From Hymenobacter cellulosilyticus (GTDB taxonomy: Bacteria > Bacteroidota > Bacteroidia > Cytophagales > Hymenobacteraceae): a DNA stretch of 64,000 bases. This document shows positions 1 to 8,880 of the stretch, piece after piece (position 1 is the first letter of the stretch; each line of letters begins with the position of its first letter). Made by a program: the position numbers and the translations under genes. The notes beneath the pieces are model-generated. The model had not been told where the DNA came from. It made no database searches and worked only from the letters and a program-made list of their open reading frames with translations. The DNA is taken from assembly GCF_022919215.1 (NCBI RefSeq), contig NZ_CP095046.1, forward strand, positions 4,268,501 through 4,332,500, written 5' to 3'.

Positions 1-1
1 C

Positions 2-184
2 GACCTGAAGTACCACGAGTACTTCGGGGCCGAGGGCCAGCTGCTGCTCTGCGACGTGGGCCACTTCGAAAGTGAGCAATTTACCGGGGAAATCTTCCGG
101 GATTTGCTTACGGCCAACTTTAAAAGTACTTTTGCGGTCTTAATCGCTGAGACCCTCACCAACCCTGTCCGTTATGATTTCTAA
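2..184 (+). CDS. Nif3-like dinuclear metal-center protein, C-terminal fragment
   Basis: Only the last 60 codons lie in the window; the gene begins off the left edge. The fragment carries DVGHFESE near residue 20, which matches the late His/Glu metal-ligand motif of the Nif3/YqfO family, often annotated as GTP cyclohydrolase I type 2 homologs. Members of the family bind two metal ions and their physiological substrate is unsettled. The stop overlaps the start of the next gene by 11 bases, so the two are probably translationally coupled. In Bacteroidota a Nif3 gene followed by a zinc-ribbon coiled-coil gene is a familiar order. The identification rests on this short motif and the context. Confidence 0.75.
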   Translation, partial: DLKYHEYFGAEGQLLLCDVGHFESEQFTGEIFRDLLTANFKSTFAVLIAETLTNPVRYDF

Positions 185-926
185 TCCTTCCACGGAAACC
201 ACCGTTGCCAGTAAGCTGGAAGCCCTTCTGAACCTGCAGCGCCTTGACTCGCAGCTCGACGAAATCCGGCGCGTCCGCGGCGACCTGCCCGAAGAAGTGC
301 GCGACCTGGAAGACGAAATTGCTGGCTATGAGGTGCGCGTGAGCAAGTTTGACGAGGAAATTCAGTCCCTGAACGACCAGATCAAGCAGCGCAAGCAGAA
401 CGCCAAAGACGCCGAAGGCCTCATCAAGAAGTATGAGGACCAGCAGCAAAACGTGCGCAACAACCGCGAGTACGAGGCCATTGCCAAGGAAATCGAGTTG
501 CAGCGCCTGGAAATCCAGATTTCGGAAAAGAAAATCAAGGAGGCCCAGTACCAGATTGAGCAGAAGAATGCCGACATCGCCGGCACCAAGCAGCGCTTGG
601 AAGAGCGCAAGAAGGACCTGACCAACAAGAATACCGAGTTGCAGACCATCGTGGGCGAAAGCGAAGCCGACGAGAAAAAGCTGCTCGACGAGCGTGAAGA
701 CGCCGTAAAGCCTATCGAAGAGCGCCTGCTGACGGCCTACACCCGCATCCGCGGCAACGTACGCAACGGTCTGGCCGTGGTAATGGTAAAGCGTGACGCC
801 TGCGGCGGCTGCTTCAACACCGTACCGCCCCAGCGCCAGGCCGACATTATCTCGCACAAGAAAATCATTGTGTGTGAGCACTGCGGCCGGGTTCTGGCCG
901 ACGTGGACGTGAAGCCCCAGGCTTAA
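174..926 (+). CDS. C4-type zinc ribbon coiled-coil protein
   Basis: This 250-residue protein is a long, highly charged helical hairpin (about residues 10-180) followed by a C-terminal zinc ribbon. The ribbon cysteines form two CxxC knuckles at about residues 210/213 and 234/237 (DACGGC and CEHCGR). This is the architecture of the DUF164/CT398 family, thought to bind nucleic acid or partner proteins through the ribbon; a precise role is not established. The ATG sits inside the last codons of the upstream Nif3-like gene, and a strong hairpin terminator follows at 957-990, so these two genes close a transcription unit. The length is normal for the family. Confidence 0.85.
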   Translation: MISNPSTETTVASKLEALLNLQRLDSQLDEIRRVRGDLPEEVRDLEDEIAGYEVRVSKFDEEIQSLNDQIKQRKQNAKDAEGLIKKYEDQQQNVRNNREYEAIAKEIELQRLEIQISEKKIKEAQYQIEQKNADIAGTKQRLEERKKDLTNKNTELQTIVGESEADEKKLLDEREDAVKPIEERLLTAYTRIRGNVRNGLAVVMVKRDACGGCFNTVPPQRQADIISHKKIIVCEHCGRVLADVDVKPQA

Positions 927-956
927 TTGCCGCGCTTCGCGCTGCAACCTCACCTC

Positions 957-990
957 AAAAAAGGAACGGCTCGCCAGTCGTTCCTTTTTT
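957..990 (+). terminator. Rho-independent terminator
   Basis: An inverted repeat (AAGGAACG paired with CGTTCCTT) around a 10-base loop is followed by a T run. It lies 31 bases after the zinc-ribbon gene and ends that operon. Confidence 0.85.
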
Positions 991-1005
991 ATTGCTTTCC
1001 CGGCC

Positions 1006-2565
1006 TTGTCTCAGCTCCCAGCCCCCTTGCGCCCTCCTTCCGGACTCCGGCTGCTGCTGGGGCTGCTGCTCGTGCTGCTCACGGCGGCCCGATTGCCCCA
1101 GCACGATACGGCCGCACCCCAGGCTCCGGAAGCTGCCAGTACAGCGCCCGGCGGCCTTTCGCCGGGGGCCCGCCGGGCATATGCCGAGCTGCTCAAGCTG
1201 CGGGTGGAGCCAGCCCGGGCATTGATGCAGGCCGAGCTAAAACGAGCTCCCAACAGCGCCAGCACCCTGCTCGTAGCCGACTGCATCGACTTTACTGAGC
1301 TGATGATTCTGCAGGATGCCAGTCGCTACGCGGCCGTGGTAGCGGCCCAGGACCGGCGCCTGGCGGCCCTGGAAAAATCAGCGGAGGCAGGGCCGCTGCG
1401 CGAATATGCCCGGGCCGAAATCCGGCTGCACCAGGCCGCAGCCCAGGTTACGTATCAGCACGAAATCCAGGGGGCGTGGAGTTTGCGCCAGGCCTACCAG
1501 CAGATGCAGGCCGTAGTGAAGCGCTACCCTGACTTTCTGCCGGCCCGCAAGACGCTGGGCATGTGCCAGTTTATGATAGGCTCTTTGCCCGAAGGCTACC
1601 ACTGGTTTCTGAAGCTGCTGGGGCTGCCGGGCAGCGTGGCCGGCGGGGTGCAAAACCTGCGGTTGGCGGCCCAAAACACCCACGATTTTCAACCCGAAGC
1701 CCGTATTATCCTGGCCCTAGTGCAGGAAACGTACTACAAGCAGGGCGAGGAAACAGTCCGCCTCGTGCAGCAAATGGCCGCGCAACAGCCCGATAATCTG
1801 CTTTACTCCTACCTGCTGCTCAGCCTCAACAAACGCCTGCACCGAACCGACGCCGCCCTGGCCGCCTACCGCAGCCGGCCCACGGGCCCGGGCTACCTGA
1901 GCGTACCCTACCTGCACCATATGGCCGGCGACCTGCTGCTCTACCAGGGCCAGTACGCGGCTTCGGGGCGGGCCAACCATCAATTTTTACAAGACTACCG
2001 GGGCCTGCATTACCGCAAGGATGCGGCTTTCAAGCTGTATCTGGCCGCCTGGCTGAGCGGCGACGAGCAGGCCGCCGAGCGGTACCGGCAGCAAATCGGC
2101 CAGGCGGGGCGCACGGTGGTGGAGGAAGATGCCTACGCCCAGCGCTTTTTCGAGGACAAGACCCCGCTGAACCGCACCCTGACCCGGGCCCGGCTGCAGA
2201 TTGACGGGGGCTATTACCGCCCGGCTCTGGCTACCCTGCGCGGCTTTAGCGTGTCGGGGTTGCTGCGCGACCGGCTGGAAGAACCCTACCGCCGCGCCCG
2301 CGCCTACCACGGCCTGGGCCGCCTCGACTCGGCTCGGCTCTACTACACCCGCACCATTGCCCTGTCGGGGGGCAAGGCACCGTACTACTTCGGGCCGCAG
2401 TCGGCGCTGCAGATGGGCTACCTGTGCCAAGCCGACGGACAGTTGAACATGGCTCGGCTGTACTTCCAGAAGGTGCTCGACTCGCCCAAGCACGAGTACA
2501 AGAACAGCACCGATGCCAAAGCCAAAGTGGCCCTGGCGGCCCTGCCCGCGGCCAAGATTCGGTAG
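1006..2565 (+). CDS. Exported tetratricopeptide-repeat protein
   Basis: The 519-residue product starts with a hydrophobic signal or anchor segment (LLLGLLLVLL, about residues 16-25) followed by a Pro/Ala-rich stretch. The rest is a series of amphipathic helix pairs with TPR-like spacing and A/G at the packing positions, ending with clear TPR units (for example YHGLGRLDSARLYYTR). TPR arrays mediate protein-protein contacts, so a periplasmic or surface scaffold role is likely, but I do not recognise a specific family. No ATG is available near the 5 prime end; TTG at 1006 is the most upstream start that leaves a signal sequence. The gene lies between a terminator and the pabB-like gene. Confidence 0.7.
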   Translation: MSQLPAPLRPPSGLRLLLGLLLVLLTAARLPQHDTAAPQAPEAASTAPGGLSPGARRAYAELLKLRVEPARALMQAELKRAPNSASTLLVADCIDFTELMILQDASRYAAVVAAQDRRLAALEKSAEAGPLREYARAEIRLHQAAAQVTYQHEIQGAWSLRQAYQQMQAVVKRYPDFLPARKTLGMCQFMIGSLPEGYHWFLKLLGLPGSVAGGVQNLRLAAQNTHDFQPEARIILALVQETYYKQGEETVRLVQQMAAQQPDNLLYSYLLLSLNKRLHRTDAALAAYRSRPTGPGYLSVPYLHHMAGDLLLYQGQYAASGRANHQFLQDYRGLHYRKDAAFKLYLAAWLSGDEQAAERYRQQIGQAGRTVVEEDAYAQRFFEDKTPLNRTLTRARLQIDGGYYRPALATLRGFSVSGLLRDRLEEPYRRARAYHGLGRLDSARLYYTRTIALSGGKAPYYFGPQSALQMGYLCQADGQLNMARLYFQKVLDSPKHEYKNSTDAKAKVALAALPAAKIR

Positions 2566-2621
2566 CGGCGGGTTACTTTTGCGGCCACTTTTTCCTTCCG
2601 GCTTTCTTCCTCTTCGCTCCC

Positions 2622-3897
2622 GTGGCTGTTTTCGTTTCTTATGGCTCCTTACCCGCGCCGGCCGAGTTTCGGGCCAGGGCCCTGCACTGGGCGGCGCAGT
2701 TTGCGTACTGCGCCTACTACGAGCCCAACGACCTGGAGTATCCGCAGGGAGCCTTCGAACGACTATTAGCCGTAGCCAACGGGCCGCAGACTGCCCCGGC
2801 CAGTCTGCCGGAGCTGGAGAAATGGCTAACTCAGCCCGCCCCGGGCCCGCGCTGCGGCTTTATAACCTACGACGTCAAAAACGAGGTGGAAGCCTTGCAC
2901 AGCCACCATTTCGACGGCCTGCAGTGGCCCAGCCTGCACTTTTTCTCACCTGAAACCTGGCTATGCTGGGGCCCAGACGGCGTAGAAATCAAGGGGAAAA
3001 CAGCAGGAGTGCTGGAGGCCATTCTTACAACTAAAGTCCCGGCTGAGGCGCCTGTTCAGGTAGCTGCAATGCGCCCCGCCTGCCCAAAGCCGAGTATCTG
3101 GCGGCCGTGGAGGCTATTCGGGAAGACATTCTTAACGGGGAAGTCTACGAGCTGAACCTTTGTCAGGAGTTCTACGCCGAAACAGTGGCCCTGGAGCCTG
3201 TGGGTACCTTTCTGCGCCTGCTGGAGGCCTCGCCCACCCCGTTTGCCGGCTTCTACAAGTGGCACGACCGGTACCTGCTTTGCGCCTCGCCCGAGCGTTT
3301 TCTGCAGAAAAAAGGCCCGCAGCTGATTTCCCAGCCCATCAAGGGCACCATCCGGCGGGGCGCTACGCCCGGGGAAGACGAGCGGCAGCGCCAACTGCTG
3401 CTGCACGACGAGAAAGAGCGGGCCGAAAACCTGATGATTGTGGATTTGGTGCGCAACGACCTGGCCCGCGTGGCCCAGACCGGCTCGGTGCAGGTACCCG
3501 AGCTGTTTGGCCTCTACTCCTTCCGGCACGTCTGGCAGATGATTTCCACCGTGCAGGCCCAGGCTCGGCCCGACCTGGGGCTGGTTGACATGCTGCGGGC
3601 CACTTTCCCGATGGGCTCCATGACGGGCGCGCCCAAAATACGAGCCATGGAGCTTATTGAGCACTATGAGCGCACCAAACGGGGCCTCTACAGCGGCAGC
3701 CTGGGCTACGTCACCCCCGCTGGCGACTTCGATTTCAACGTCGTCATCCGCAGCCTGCAGTACCGCGCCGGCACGGGCTACCTCAGCTTCCAGGTCGGCT
3801 CGGCCATTACCTATGACTCCGACCCGGGCGCGAGTACGATGAGTGTTTGCTCAAGGCCCAGGCCATACTCCAAGTGCTGGGGGCTACGGTGAGTTAG
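2622..3897 (+). CDS. pabB: Aminodeoxychorismate synthase component I-like (chorismate-binding enzyme), two frameshifts
   Basis: The protein belongs to the chorismate-utilising anthranilate synthase/PabB family. The C-terminal half has the family signatures QPIKGTIRRG, ENLMIVDLVRND, TFPMGSMTGAPK and YDSDPG. It would convert chorismate and glutamine-derived ammonia to aminodeoxychorismate for folate synthesis; isochorismate or anthranilate synthase is less likely given the length and motifs. The frame changes twice: one C is missing in the run at 3074-3077 and one G in the run at 3826-3828. Restoring both gives 425 residues, with the C-terminus EYDECLLKAQAI. GTG at 2622 is the best start. TACTTTTG at 2574-2581 resembles a Bacteroidota -7 box. 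The stop codon lies inside a dispersed repeat. Confidence 0.8.
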
Positions 3898-4221
3898 TGA
3901 AATGGTGAGTTTGCCGTTCCATCCGCACCAATGGCACTTGTTCTACTCGGGAGGGTCTTTTGGTATTCATGCAGCTTCCCCGAGTACTCGGGAGGCATTT
4001 TTGTAGTGCGTGAAGCCCTTCCCGAGTAGGCGGGAAGGGCTTTCGTACTTCCTGTAGCCCCTCTCGTTTACTCGGGAGGCACTTTTGGAGATGTTGCGGC
4101 CCCTCACTTCTACTCGCGGGGCGTTTCTGTATTTACAAAAATGCTCCGCGAGTAGAAGCGGCAGCTTACAGTCGCTAGCGCCGCCAGAACATCAACTCAC
4201 CAGTTCACGATTTCACCATCT
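3890..4221. repeat. Composite nested palindromic element A (intergenic)
   Basis: This stretch between the pabB-like gene and the converging acetyltransferase gene is bounded by inverted copies of a GTGAGTT/GTGAAATGGTGA-type repeat (about 3890-3910 and 4191-4221). Inside are several related hairpins. The motif TACTCGGGAGG occurs at about 3944, 3985 and 4069, with complementary CCCGAGTA segments. A terminator-like stem AAGCCCTTCCCG/CGGGAAGGGCTTT lies at 4013-4043. A stem built on CTTCTACTCGCGG and CCGCGAGTAGAAG spans about 4107-4158. It probably also ends transcription of the flanking genes. No coding potential is convincing. Confidence 0.7.
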
Positions 4222-4849
4222 CACCTGTAAGCCGTCGCTCAAATGCCTGCAGGAACTGGCCCACGTGGTAGCCGTCGGCCAGGGCGTGGTGCACGTTCAC
4301 GGCCACGTTCATATAGGTGCGGCCGTTTTCCTCGTAGAGCTGGCTAAAGGAAATCTTGGGGCAGCTGTCGGGGTGCGAGAAGCTGCGGGCGTGGGTCAGG
4401 CCGGTGAAGCGCACCCAGGGAATGGCCGAGCAGTGCAGCACGTCGACGCGGGCGGTGGTGTTGCTCAAACGCAGGCCGAAGCTGTTCTGCACGGCTTCCA
4501 TTTCGGCCGTGGCCGCCGCCACAAAGCCGCTGAGCTCGTCGTGCTGCTCAATAAAGGAAAAGGCAAAGGTGCGGTCGGCGCGGCCCAGGGTAGCCGAGGC
4601 GTGCACCCGCTCATACTGATACACCTGCCCGTCTTCGATGCGGGTGCGCAGCTCGGGCACCTCGTTGGCGGCCTGCACGGCGTGGTAGAGGTAATACAGG
4701 AAAAACGAGACGCCCCGGCGTTTGGCTTCGGCCTGGGCCCCGGTGCATTCCACGGGGGCCACCAATCCAAAAAACGGCTCTTCGAAGGCCGAGAAAAAGG
4801 CAAAATGCTCCCGTCGGTTCCAGGTGGCTAAGTCAATCAGCTGTTTCAT
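4205..4849 (-). CDS. Chloramphenicol acetyltransferase-like (CatA family) acyltransferase
   Basis: The 214-residue protein matches the trimeric CatA family in length and carries the catalytic motif HHALADG near residue 187, where the histidine acts as general base in acetyl transfer from acetyl-CoA. The N-terminus (KQLIDLATWNRREHFAFF) is typical of the fold. Many Bacteroidota encode such proteins without proven antibiotic substrates, so resistance should not be assumed. ATG at 4849 is preferred over a TTG three codons upstream. The last codons, including the stop, come from the dispersed GTGA-type repeat. The gene diverges from the HAD hydrolase gene 68 bases away. Confidence 0.85.
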   Translation of the reverse strand: MKQLIDLATWNRREHFAFFSAFEEPFFGLVAPVECTGAQAEAKRRGVSFFLYYLYHAVQAANEVPELRTRIEDGQVYQYERVHASATLGRADRTFAFSFIEQHDELSGFVAAATAEMEAVQNSFGLRLSNTTARVDVLHCSAIPWVRFTGLTHARSFSHPDSCPKISFSQLYEENGRTYMNVAVNVHHALADGYHVGQFLQAFERRLTGEMVKS

Positions 4850-4917
4850 GGGCGGCAAGTTCGGTAACTTTACGGCCTCCGCTGGCTTTTTCGGCGGTTT
4901 TCCTTTGCTTTGCCGCC

Positions 4918-5613
4918 ATGGACGCTCCCTACCTGATTGCCTTCGACGCCGACGACACGCTCTGGTCCAACCAGCCCCATTTCGACCAGGTCGAGGCCCG
5001 GCTCCTCGAAATCCTGGCTTCCTTTGGCGACGCCGCCCGCATCACGGAGGAGCTCAACCGGGTGCAGCGCCAGAACATGAAGCTCTTCGGCTACGGGGCC
5101 AAGTCCTTTATGCTCTCCATGATTGAAACCGCCATCCAGCTCACCGACAGCAAGGTGACGGGCGTCGAAATCCAGCAGATTCTGGACATGGGCAAGGACC
5201 TCTTGCGCTACCCCATCGAGCCCCTGCCGGGCGTGGTGGAGGTGCTCACCGAGCTGCGCCGCCGCGGCCACCGCCTGATGGTGCTTACCAAGGGCGACCT
5301 GTTTGACCAGGAAAGCAAGCTGGCCCGCTCCGGCCTGGGCGACTTTTTCGACTACGTAGAAATTGTCAGCGAAAAGGACGAGGCCACCTACCAGCGCCTG
5401 CTGGCCCGCTACAACGCCCTGCCCGGGGAGTTTTTCATGATTGGCAACTCCCTCAAGTCCGACATCCTGCCCGTGGCCCAGCTCGGCTTCCGGGCCGTGC
5501 ACGTCCCCTTCCACGCCACCTGGGTGTTCGAGCACGTCGACCCCGAGAAGCTGCAGGGCCTGGAGTTTCACGCCGTCACGGATTTGCGCCAGGTGCTGGA
5601 TTTGGTGAACTAG
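4918..5613 (+). CDS. HAD-family hydrolase (phosphoglycolate phosphatase/YjjG-like)
   Basis: The 231-residue protein has the haloacid dehalogenase motifs in order: DADDT at residues 10-14 (Asp nucleophile and acid/base), a TKGD threonine motif near residue 124, and GNSLKSDI near residue 180 binding Mg. An alpha-helical cap is inserted between motifs I and II. These enzymes remove phosphate from small metabolites; the substrate cannot be told from the sequence. The stop codon is immediately followed by, and may be supplied by, the dispersed GTGA-type repeat that begins element B. Confidence 0.85.
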   Translation: MDAPYLIAFDADDTLWSNQPHFDQVEARLLEILASFGDAARITEELNRVQRQNMKLFGYGAKSFMLSMIETAIQLTDSKVTGVEIQQILDMGKDLLRYPIEPLPGVVEVLTELRRRGHRLMVLTKGDLFDQESKLARSGLGDFFDYVEIVSEKDEATYQRLLARYNALPGEFFMIGNSLKSDILPVAQLGFRAVHVPFHATWVFEHVDPEKLQGLEFHAVTDLRQVLDLVN

Positions 5614-5876
5614 TGAGTTGGTGAAATGGTGAGTTAATGTTCAACGACACGCGTCATTGCGAGACGGAGCCGAAGCAATCCGTCCTCTACTCGTGACAAA
5701 CGACCTTTTACCAGAAAGCCCTTTCCCGTAGCAAACAGGAAAGGGCTTTTCACTTAAGGTCGCTCCGCACATTTCAGAGGACGGATTGCTTCGGCTCCGC
5801 CTCTCAATGACACGAATATGCCTTTCGCGCCAGCCGAACGACAACTCACTACCTCACAATTTCACCATTTCACCAC
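5612..5876. repeat. Composite nested palindromic element B (intergenic)
   Basis: Three inverted repeats are nested. Outer arms are GTGAGTTGGTGAAATGGTGA at about 5615-5634 and its degenerate complement at about 5845-5872. Middle arms of about 36 bases start GTCATTGCGAGACGGAGCCG near 5654 and are mirrored at about 5776-5813. The centre is a terminator-like stem, AAAGCCCTTTCC paired with GGAAAGGGCTTT, at about 5716-5750. The middle arms resemble a REP-like sequence common in Bacteroidota. The architecture parallels element A, with different inner hairpins. No gene is seen here. Confidence 0.8.
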
Positions 5877-5951
5877 TTCCGAAGCTCTGCCATTCTGTCA
5901 TTTTGGGGCAAAAACCGTTACCTTTGCCCTCCTTCTGTGTTTACGATATCT

Positions 5952-7394
5952 ATGTCCCAGCCCCTGCTCACCCTCGACTTTCTGGATACGCCCGCCGCAC
6001 CCGCTGCCGCCGACCACCAACCGGCTCAGGATGTGCGCGTCAGCCCGGCCACCCGTACCGGCCGGCAGCGCAAGCTCTATATCGAGAGCTACGGTTGCCA
6101 GATGAACTTCTCCGACTCCGAAATCGTCTCCTCCATCCTCTTTGAGGAAGGCTTTGATACCACCGAGCAGCTCGCCGACGCCGATTTGGTGCTGCTCAAC
6201 ACCTGCTCCATCCGCGAAAAGGCCGAGCAAACCGTGCGCATGCGCCTCTCGCAGATCAACAGCCACAAAAAGCGCAACCCGGGCCTGCTCGTGGGCGTGC
6301 TGGGCTGCATGGCCGAGCGCCTGAAAAGCAAGTTCCTGGAAGAAGAAAAGCTCGTTGACCTCGTCGTGGGCCCCGATGCCTACCGTGACCTGCCCAACCT
6401 GATCCGCGAAGTTGACGGCGGACAGAAGGCGGTGAACGTGCTGCTCTCCCGCGACGAGACCTACGCCGACATCACGCCCGTGCGCCTCAACTCCAACGGC
6501 ATCACGGCCTTTGTGAGCATTATGCGGGGCTGCGACAATATGTGCTCCTTCTGCGTGGTGCCCTTCACCCGGGGTCGGGAGCGGAGCCGCGACGCGCACA
6601 GCATCGTGCAGGAGTGCCGCGACCTGGTGGCCCAGGGCTACAAGGAAGTAACCCTGCTGGGCCAGAACGTGGACTCCTACAAGTGGACTTCCGAAGACGG
6701 CCAGGAGTTCGTCAACTTTGCCCAGCTGCTGGAGCGCGTGGCCCTGATCAGCCCCGAGTTGCGGGTGCGCTTCTCGACTTCCCACCCCAAGGACATCACC
6801 GACGAGGTACTCTACACCATGGGCAAGTACGAGAATATCTGCAAGTACATCCATTTGCCCGCCCAAAGCGGTAACTCGCGGGTGCTTAAGCTCATGAACC
6901 GCACCTACGACCGGCCTTGGTACGAGGAGCGGGTACAGGCCATCCGCCGCATCCTGGGCGACGACTGCGCCATCAGCACCGACATGATTTCGGGTTTCTG
7001 CTCCGAAACCGAGGAAGAGCACCTAGAAACCCTGAGCCTGATCGACTTCGTGCAGTACGACATGGGCTACAACTTCTTCTACTCCGAGCGCCCCGGCACG
7101 CTGGCCGCCCGCAAGCTGGCCGACGACGTGCCGCTGGAGGTGAAGAAGCGCCGCCTGCAGGAAGTCATCGACCGGCAGCAGCTCCACGCCCGGGCCCGCT
7201 ACGCCCGCATGGTGGGCCGGGTGCACCGCGTGCTGGTCGAAGGCCGCTCCAAACGGTCGGAAGAGCAGCTCAGCGGCCGCAACAGCCAGAACCAGGTGGT
7301 CATCTTCCCCAAAGGCACCGCCCAGAAAGGCGACTACGTGAACGTACTGGTTACCAGCACCACCGGCGCGGCTCTATTGGGCGAGATTGTCTAA
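5952..7394 (+). CDS. miaB: tRNA-2-methylthio-N6-dimethylallyladenosine synthase MiaB
   Basis: MiaB is a radical-SAM methylthiotransferase that adds the 2-methylthio group to i6A37 of tRNAs reading UNN codons. The 480-residue protein has an N-terminal UPF0004 domain with the cluster-binding SYGCQMN and NTCSIR cysteines, a radical-SAM core with CDNMCSFC at residues 194-201, and a C-terminal TRAM domain. The length is normal. ATG at 5952 is used; TACCTTTG at 5919-5926 looks like a -7 promoter box. The gene is isolated from its neighbours by palindromic repeats on both sides. Confidence 0.95.
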   Translation: MSQPLLTLDFLDTPAAPAAADHQPAQDVRVSPATRTGRQRKLYIESYGCQMNFSDSEIVSSILFEEGFDTTEQLADADLVLLNTCSIREKAEQTVRMRLSQINSHKKRNPGLLVGVLGCMAERLKSKFLEEEKLVDLVVGPDAYRDLPNLIREVDGGQKAVNVLLSRDETYADITPVRLNSNGITAFVSIMRGCDNMCSFCVVPFTRGRERSRDAHSIVQECRDLVAQGYKEVTLLGQNVDSYKWTSEDGQEFVNFAQLLERVALISPELRVRFSTSHPKDITDEVLYTMGKYENICKYIHLPAQSGNSRVLKLMNRTYDRPWYEERVQAIRRILGDDCAISTDMISGFCSETEEEHLETLSLIDFVQYDMGYNFFYSERPGTLAARKLADDVPLEVKKRRLQEVIDRQQLHARARYARMVGRVHRVLVEGRSKRSEEQLSGRNSQNQVVIFPKGTAQKGDYVNVLVTSTTGAALLGEIV

Positions 7395-7400
7395 GTATCT

Positions 7401-7485
7401 GTCATCCTGAGCAAAGCGAAGGACCTTATAGCAGTAGAACAACTTGTTCTAACCTAATAAGGTCCTTCGCTCTGCTCAGGATGAC
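7401..7485. repeat. Long REP-like palindrome
   Basis: Arms of about 28 bases (GTCATCCTGAGCAAAGCGAA onward, mirrored before 7485) flank an AACA/TGTT-containing centre. The two arms differ at only a base or two. It lies just after miaB and can act as a terminator. The arm sequence resembles a dispersed repeat family seen in many Bacteroidota genomes. Confidence 0.85.
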
Positions 7486-7558
7486 AACTGTTTTACTGGG
7501 CGACCCAAAGTAAAACCCGCAGCTTTCCGTCCTCCTACCGAAAACCCAACCTCCGACC

Positions 7559-8880
7559 TTGACACCTTCCGAAATACAATCCATCAAACAACGCTTCGGC
7601 ATCATCGGTAACGCGCCGGCCCTGAACTACGCCATTCAGGTGGCGGCTCAGGTGGCGCCCACCGATATGACGGTGCTCATCACCGGAGAAAGCGGCTCGG
7701 GTAAGGAATCCTTTTCCAAGATTATCCACGCCCTCTCGCCGCGCAAGCACGGGCAGTTTATTGCCATCAACTGCGGGCCATTCCCGAGGGCACCATTGAC
7801 TCCGAGCTGTTTGGCCACGAGAAAGGCTCGTTTACCGGCGCCCAGGAAGCCCGCAAAGGCTATTTCGAAGTCACCAACGGCGGCACCATCTTCCTCGACG
7901 AAATTGGAGAAATGCCCCTGGGTACCCAGGCCCGCCTGTTGCGCGTGCTCGAAAACGGGGAGTTTATCCGCGTGGGCTCCAGCAAAGTACAGAAGACCGA
8001 CGTGCGCGTGGTGGCTGCTACCAACGTGAACCTGCTCGACGCCGTGCGCGAAGGCAAGTTCCGCGAAGACCTCTATTACCGCCTCAACACCGTCCCCATT
8101 ACGGTTCCACCCCTGCGTGAACGGGGCGACGATATTTACTTACTGTTCAGAAAGTTTGCTACGGATTTTGCCGAGCGCTACCGCGTTAAGCCCATTGCCC
8201 TGAGCTCCGACGCGGTGGTAGAACTGCAGCGCTTCAGCTTCCCCGGCAACATTCGCCAGCTCAAGAACGTGGCCGAGCAGATGTCGGTGCTCGAAACTGA
8301 GCGGGACGTGGACGGCACTCGCCTGCGCCAGTACCTGCCCGCCGAGCAAAGCAGCCGCCTGCCCATGCTGCTGAGCGCCTCCGGCGCCGGAGCTGAAGCC
8401 AGCAGCTACTCCGAGCGGGATCTGCTCTACAAGGTGCTCTTTGACATGCGCCGCGACATGACGGACCTGAAAAAGATGGTGCTAGATATGGCCGCCGGAC
8501 AGCGCCCGGCCGAAACCCAGGAACTGCTGCGCCAGAACAGCCACCTGTTCAACAACCTGAACGTGGCCCCGGTGTACGAAAACAACCGCCTGACCCGTTC
8601 TGCTCCCACCGAGGGCGGCGCCACGGAGTACTTCATCACCCCGCGGCCCGAAATATCGGTGGAAGATGCGGCTACTTACGAGGAGGAACCGCAGCGCGTG
8701 GAAGACATTCCGCACGAAACCGAGGAGGAAACCCTTTCCCTGGAGGCCAAGGAAAAGGAGATGATCATGAAGGCCCTCAAAAAGCACCACAACAAGCGCA
8801 AGTACGCGGCCCACGACCTGGGAATTTCCGAGCGGACACTATACCGGAAGCTAAAACAATATGACCTGGAACAACTGTAA
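7559..8880 (+). CDS. Sigma-54-dependent transcriptional activator, frameshifted
   Basis: This is an AAA+ enhancer-binding protein that remodels RNA polymerase-sigma-54. The Walker A motif GESGSGK is at residues 43-49, followed by a GSFTGA loop (variant of GAFTGA), GGTIFLDEIGEM as Walker B and FPGNIRQLKN. A long linker of about 180 residues separates it from a C-terminal Fis-type helix-turn-helix ending near LGISERTLYRKLKQY. No receiver domain is present at the N-terminus. One G is missing in the run at 7775-7777; restoring it gives NCGAIPEGTIDSELFGHEKG and 440 residues. The TTG at 7559 is the likely start. The gene overlaps lptE by 20 bases, so it probably shares an operon with envelope genes. 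Confidence 0.88.

Noticed and set aside
4085..4831. Plus-strand open frame over the acetyltransferase gene and element A
   Set aside because: Antisense to a family-typical CatA-like protein; no domain of its own.
4205..4849. Chloramphenicol resistance gene
   Set aside because: The catalytic motif shows an acetyltransferase of this fold, but many chromosomal homologs do not act on chloramphenicol; resistance cannot be claimed from sequence alone.
3890..5876. CRISPR array from repeated motifs
   Set aside because: The repeats are inverted and nested with irregular spacing, not direct repeats with uniform unique spacers, and no cas genes are present.
5898..7022. Long minus-strand open frame over miaB
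   Set aside because: Antisense shadow; MiaB has all radical-SAM motifs on the plus strand.
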